NCBI RefSeq assembly: GCF_022201045.2
Contig: NC_068557.1
Span: 496,001-560,000 of the forward strand
Source of the DNA: Citrus sinensis
Lineage: Eukaryota > Streptophyta > Magnoliopsida > Sapindales > Rutaceae
DNA length: 64,000 nucleotides
Direction: 5' to 3'
The notes below the pieces were generated by a model. That model made no database searches. It was not told the DNA's origin and saw only the letters and a program-made list of their open reading frames with translations. Positions 59,101-64,000 of this stretch are shown here, piece after piece. Position 1 is the stretch's first letter. Each line of letters begins with the position of its first letter. Made by a program: the position numbers and the translations under genes.

Positions 59101-61853
59101 ACAGGAAAGAAAATCTTTCCATGATACATCTTGTTGTCTTAGTTGGATGCCTACATCATCTCCAATCACAGGGAGCACAACAGCTTTGAGAGGACCAGCT
59201 TCCGCAACTTTACTGTACAACAAAGATGAATAGCCATTATGTTTCTACTAAAATACTTCAAACATCTCAAGATCATAATGTATATCATAATAGTAACGAT
59301 TTCATAAAAAAGAGTGGAATTAGCCCACTAGTTTTAGCTTTCAATTATAAAATGCTTCGAGTAAAGCACTCTCACAAATAGCCTTTGCGGAAGAATTTAA
59401 AAAGGAACAGCTACTTGGAATATACTTTTGTGCAAATACATTTCAAAATTTTCTGAACAGCTCAGGCCTCTCAAAATTCAAAGCTAATTCAATAACAAAT
59501 GATCATCTAAAACCCACAATCCTTCATTCCTATACAATCTGCAAAGGACATTTCCTTTTGATCTAATTTTAAGGAAAAACATGTGAATGATTTCAACTCA
59601 ATCATAACAGCAGGGAAGAATTTCATGATAAGCAAATGTACCCATAGTCTAGTAATGTATAATGGTGACATAAATGCTGTTTAGAATCAACTACAATCAT
59701 TGGTATTGCAGATCAACATGACCTTCTAGGCATATAAGCAAATCCTCTCATACATACAGATATAACTAAAGGACAGAAGTCAAAACTTCCATAAAATTTC
59801 AACAAGTGTAGCAAATAAGCTATTGTGGCAAGTGATTATTGGCACTTGACAAAAGTGATGCTCGAGTCTGGCAAATTCTCTTAACATACATAAAATGCAG
59901 CAGCTAGTATAAACAGTACAAAGTTGATCCTTTACCTGTATAAAGGAAATTTTCTCCCTCCTCTGAGTATAAAATCCTGAATACAAATTGAAGGCAGATT
60001 TCAATTTCCAGACCAAAGTAATGACACACAAACGGGACTCTGTAGCTCAAAATGCATATATATGATACATAGAATCTATCAGAATATATAATAATATCCA
60101 GAAAAGCACACCATAATTACTACTTTAAAATTGACAGCAAAGCCCATACTGCCAACAGAAATGGAAAAGTAATATATAAGCCAAGGAAAACATGATATCT
60201 GAAGATGATAAATCTAAACAGCTCATGCCATGTCTTCAAACTTCTGAAATCTAACTGCATTAACAGGAGAACCAGAAACAATTTGACTGTTTATGTCTCT
60301 AACAACTGATGTATATTGTTCAGAAAACAAAAGATTTAAACTGAAAATTAGTGGCTCAATGAAGTTCAATTCTTTCAGAAACTCTAATCCTTCATATTAG
60401 GATGGGCTATGAGAATGAAAGATCACCTGAGTAAAGATACCCTTAGCTTTAGACACTCGCAAACGAGTTGCAATCTCCCTTGCTGCAAAGCTGTCAGCTA
60501 TTGATACTACAACATATCCTGCTAGTATGATTGCCAAATATATAATAACTGCATGGACTGTCATTGGCATGTCAATTGCAATTGCATCACCTTTTGAAAA
60601 CATTGTATCCAATGCATTAGCCACCAACCTGTAACTCATGCAGCAGATGTATCAACAAAAGAGAAGGTTGTTGACAAAAACAAAGATTAACCTCTATGAG
60701 TTCTTCGATAACTCAATTTGAGAAAGAACCTTATCCTACGAAACCTATGATCGCAGATGGAAACCAGAACAACCCGACTGAATTTGATACTAAAGAGAAT
60801 GTTAGCTATATTTACTCTACAATGACCAGTAGACACGGGAATTTATTACAATAAGATATAAACAGCGAAAATTATGCAAGAGAGCATACATTACTCGTTC
60901 ACGCAGTTCCTTATATGTCATACGGTTAACAGAAGAGTCATCACATCTATCTTCTCTCCACACAACAGCCACACTATCATCCTCTTTTCTCAGACGACTT
61001 GATGGTAGCAAGCAGCATTCGGCAACATTCAAAACTGAACCTGGAAGCCATGTTCCACCATGTTTTGATTTATCTGTCCTATCTAGAATACACTTTGGGG
61101 CTTCATGAAATTTGACTGAAATCTCTTTGAGAACAATTTCCCAATAAGCCTGAAAACCATGCCCAGACATAAAAGTCAGAAGAGAAACAAGTCCAATAAC
61201 TCATAAGCATATAAATAAAACTTAATTTTGCATTAAGTAAAGAAATAAATATTCACACATAAAAAATTGCTTACCTCAGGATGTTCAACAGTGAATTTCT
61301 GAAAGAGGCTAAAGCTTGTAAAAGGGTCTTTGTACATAGCCCCTAAAAACTTTGGTCCATGAATTTCCATCGCATGTCCTAAGTTAGTAAGCTTAGACTG
61401 ATCTCTATCATTTAAAAAACACAGAGATCAGTAAGGACAAAAGATTCAAACTTACAAACACGCACACAAACAAAAAAGATCATAAAACGGTGAAAAGATC
61501 ACACATTGAATTACAAATCAAAGCCCAACACAAAAATAAAAAACATGAACATTCATAAGAGATGATAAGAAAAGAGAATATTACAGAGATGGGAACCAGT
61601 AAAGAGGAGGGCCATTGATGGAAGCATCCCAATCATTATACACACTGTAATAAAGAAGTTGATGCAACCCATGTGGGTGCCATGGCTTAAACACTTTTCG
61701 AGCCACGAGCTCCTTCCAAATCTCTTTTGGGTCAAGCCCTTTGCTTCCATCAATCAGTTGTTTCAAAATATTATCAAAATCCTCAGCTTCATCCACTTTC
61801 AGTCCCACCTTCACCAAATCAACCACTCCCACTTCTCTTATATTCTTCCCCAT
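56147..61853 (-). CDS. AAE17/18: Acyl-activating enzyme 17/18-like, peroxisomal (complete, 14 exons)
   Basis: Exons on the minus strand: 61853-61585, 61404-61275, 61149-60890, 60628-60427, 59976-59936, 59212-59084, 58911-58838, 58745-58525, 57970-57876, 57799-57583, 57359-57234, 56811-56701, 56576-56367, 56260-56147. All junctions are GT-AG and keep frame, giving 732 aa, close to the family's 720 or so. It is an ANL-superfamily adenylating enzyme that makes acyl-CoA from a carboxylic acid, ATP and CoA. Motifs: ATP loop FSSGTTGEPK (363-372), the [13 protein letters not shown] hinge (613-625), and C-terminal SRI, a known minor plant PTS1 signal. The N-terminal 135 residues precede the adenylation domain, as in AAE17/AAE18. 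Arabidopsis AAE18 acts in peroxisomal activation of 2,4-DB; the natural substrate is unsettled. The RVM-LVAN junction normally has Trp. The choice between 17 and 18 is not possible here. Confidence 0.92.
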
Positions 61854-61905
61854 TTGCCACTCAAATTTTTTGCTCTTTTTTTTCAGCTAAACAGGCACTC
61901 TTATG

Positions 61906-62229
61906 GCCACTTCGGCCTTGGCTGAAGTGGTGGGCTGCTGCACTCGTAATGCTTGTGAGGGCAGTGGTTCTAGCCCCCCCACAAAAGTATCGTGGGGCTA
62001 AATGTTCTTTATATTCTTTTCTCTTGTTAAATGCAAGTGGAGTATGGATATCTTTTTTTGTGAGGGATTATTTGTATTGGGCATGTATTTCATAAAATTT
62101 ATTGTAATAATGTAAGTCTCAATCATATATATTTGATTGTAAATATCAGTATAATATCTCTGCTATAATAAGTAGTTGTTGTAAATATTTGTGTAATACA
62201 GTAATCTAATGATTAATCAGTCTAAAAAA
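61906..62229 (+). mobile_element. tRNA-derived SINE, 324 bp, with 17-bp target duplication
   Basis: A 17-bp direct repeat AAACAGGCACTCTTATG flanks it (61889-61905, 62230-62246). The 5' part carries pol III promoter boxes: TTGGCTGAAGTGG as box A (61918-61930) and GGTTCTAGCCCC as box B (about 61966-61977). The 3' end is a short poly-A (CTAAAAAAA). Length, long target duplication and internal promoter fit a SINE. It lies 52 bp before the AAE start codon, in the opposite orientation, so it sits in the 5' UTR or core promoter of that gene. The ORF across it (61727-62095) is not a gene. Confidence 0.85.
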
Positions 62230-62246
62230 AAACAGGCACTCTTATG

Positions 62247-62824
62247 AAGTGAGACATGGAGCAGTTGAGTTGTGTGGTAGGCACAAAATCAATCAGAATG
62301 GAAGATGAGTAGCTGAAACACGTGATGTAAATTATTATATTTGGCTGATTTGGACATTCTTCCTCGAAGTTCAAAAATATTTTGCTTTCATGGATTGCCT
62401 ACTGTGTATCTCCTATGGAATTAAATAAAGAGGGAAAAAAAATGACACTTCCATAGCCTCAGAACTTATTATTACGTATTCTCCGGGATTCCGATTGTTT
62501 GGAGTGGTGAATAAAAATTATTTGAAAATTATCAGTTCATATTTTTATGAGGTAAAAAATTTATTTTTATTTACTAATAAAGCAGCAATAAAAAATTATT
62601 GTTATTATAAAATAAGACATTTCTAGAAGATCATTAATAAATGAGATGGGACTGCTTGCAGATGAGACAAGAAATACCTGAAGCTAGTTTCGCTGTAGTA
62701 GGTTCAACATGCTGACGTCAAAGGCGGTCACCAGGAAAGGAACCTGTTGTTCTGTTTAAAAAATTTCAGACAACAACTATCTCTCAAGTTAGTTGTTCAT
62801 GGTACCAACCAATTAATTACTTAA
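62247..62824. other. Upstream region of the AAE gene
   Basis: Presumed promoter side of AAE beyond the SINE. An ACGT-core site (ACACGTGA, about 62318) is visible. No gene, and no convincing TATA box at the right distance. Confidence 0.4.
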
Positions 62825-62876
62825 GGGTGTGTTTGGTGTGTGGTATTGCATAGTATTAAGCTGCCTCTCAATTTTG

Positions 62877-62914
<38 letters not shown>

Positions 62915-63828
62915 TTTTACTTTTACTTTTACTTTTACTTAATAATAATAAAAATGAATAAATATATAATTTTTAATTTATAATATAATATAATATTATT
63001 TTTTATTTTTACATCATAATTTATTAATAAATTTATAATTTAATATGATTAATAATAAATACTTAAAAGTATATAAAATATAATATAATATTACACTATT
63101 TAATTATTGTAATATAATTAATATATAAAAATTAATTATTTTTAAATAATTTAATATAACAAATAATAAATTTTTAAATACAAATGAATTTCAATAATAT
63201 TAATCTAAATTAATAATAACATAAATAATAATATAAAATATTAGCACAATTCATTTTACTATTAACTATGTTATGACAATTTTGTCACTTTATCATTTTG
63301 TGATTATTTTGTGGTGTATATGAACAGATGTTCTAAGATGACTTTTGAACAAATCTTGTAGGTTTTAACTATTTATTTTTCTTGTTATATTATTTCAAGA
63401 TTATTTGATTAAATTATTTGCTTCGATATTTAAGAAGTTATATATTTAGAAAATACATAAAATAAATGTTATACTTCCGAAAATTAAAGGATATAACCTT
63501 CAATCTTTATGAAGAATTATGATATTTTTTTAAATTTATACTAAAAAAATTAGTAAATTTCTAAAATTTAAGACTTCTATATTTAATTTTTTTAAGTATT
63601 AATAAATATTATTTTATAAATATATAATATAAAGTAATCACAAAAAATTAATACAGCACAGTACAACATCAAGTATAATATAATTAAAAATTAATATAGT
63701 ACAGTGTAGCACCAAACATTATACAACATTATTATAATACAGTGCTAATGCAATACAACATAATACAATACACCTGTATTAAAATAATACAATACAACAT
63801 AATACAATATAGTATACCAAACGCACCA
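62825..63828. mobile_element. PIF/Harbinger-like MITE, 1004 bp
   Basis: The left end GGGTGTGTTTGGTGTGTGG and the right-end complement TGGTGCGTTTGGTATACTAT are inverted, with TAA at both flanks (62822-62824, 63829-63831). Inside are a 34-base poly-T run (62878-62911), four ACTTTT units, and very AT-rich DNA with recurring AATACAATACAACAT near the right end. Non-coding. Confidence 0.65.
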
Positions 63829-64000
63829 TAAGGGAAAATGACAACAGTATTAAATTTATTTTTTATTTTAAAGACAGATATACCCTTCACAAGTTCATTA
63901 GGGATCATCAAAATCGATGGTTGGCAAACTTGATATCAAATGTACAGTAATTATTGGAAATTAAGTTACAAAGGTGCTGTTTGACAGTTACTCACAAACA

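Noticed and set aside
61906-61980. Possible tRNA gene
   Set aside because: Box A and box B are present but the cloverleaf is degenerate, and the 17-bp target duplication with poly-A tail shows it is the head of a SINE.
1-64000. CRISPR array, rRNA genes or bacterial-type operons
   Set aside because: None seen; intron structure and transposon content show plant nuclear DNA.

Overview
The window is nuclear DNA of a flowering plant, very probably a eudicot. It is AT-rich and gene-poor, with GT-AG introns, TATA boxes, plant transposon families and two recognisable plant gene families. I cannot name the species. The proteins read closest, from memory, to Ruta-type coumarin-forming dioxygenases, but no search could be run.

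The window holds an array of 2-oxoglutarate/Fe(II) dioxygenases of the feruloyl-CoA 6'-hydroxylase / p-coumaroyl-CoA 2'-hydroxylase type, which make the ortho-hydroxy-cinnamoyl-CoA precursors of scopoletin and umbelliferone. I count eight loci plus two detached second exons. Two are intact, each 363 aa, two exons, intron in the same phase: 20845-22055 (+) and 48525-49731 (-). A third (39396-41440, +) is intact except for one clean solo-LTR insertion in exon 1. The rest are decayed: 3801-6239 and its near-identical copy 28348-30786 (both -, each with an extra exon 2 beside it), an exon-1 piece at 12172-12488 (-), a 140-base fragment at 13917-14056 (+), and a more divergent pseudogene at 54321-55446 (+).

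Layout: 1-9654 recurs almost unchanged at 24547-34197. 9655-20100 holds partial paralogous blocks and nested non-autonomous transposons. 20100-24546 holds intact gene A and two fold-back or MITE elements. 34641-38109 is a decayed Ty1/copia element with both LTRs, PBS, PPT and a 5-bp target duplication. 39300-41440 is the LTR-broken gene C. 43402-46550 is a Mutator-like transposon with a FAR1-type transposase and an exact 9-bp target duplication, apparently inside an older inverted-repeat element. 47300-49731 is intact gene B, an inverted duplicate of gene A. 50890-51276 is a hAT transposase remnant. 54321-55446 is the divergent pseudogene. 56147-61853 (-) is a complete 14-exon acyl-activating enzyme gene (AAE17/AAE18 type, 732 aa, C-terminal SRI peroxisomal signal). 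A tRNA-derived SINE sits 52 bp upstream of its start codon, and a PIF/Harbinger-like MITE lies at the right end.

Functionally, the dioxygenases would act in the cytosol on hydroxycinnamoyl-CoA esters, while the AAE protein should be peroxisomal, so their adjacency is not good evidence for a shared pathway. The main interest is the record of gene birth and death: several insertions have matching empty sites elsewhere in the window, which lets duplications and transposon insertions be ordered.
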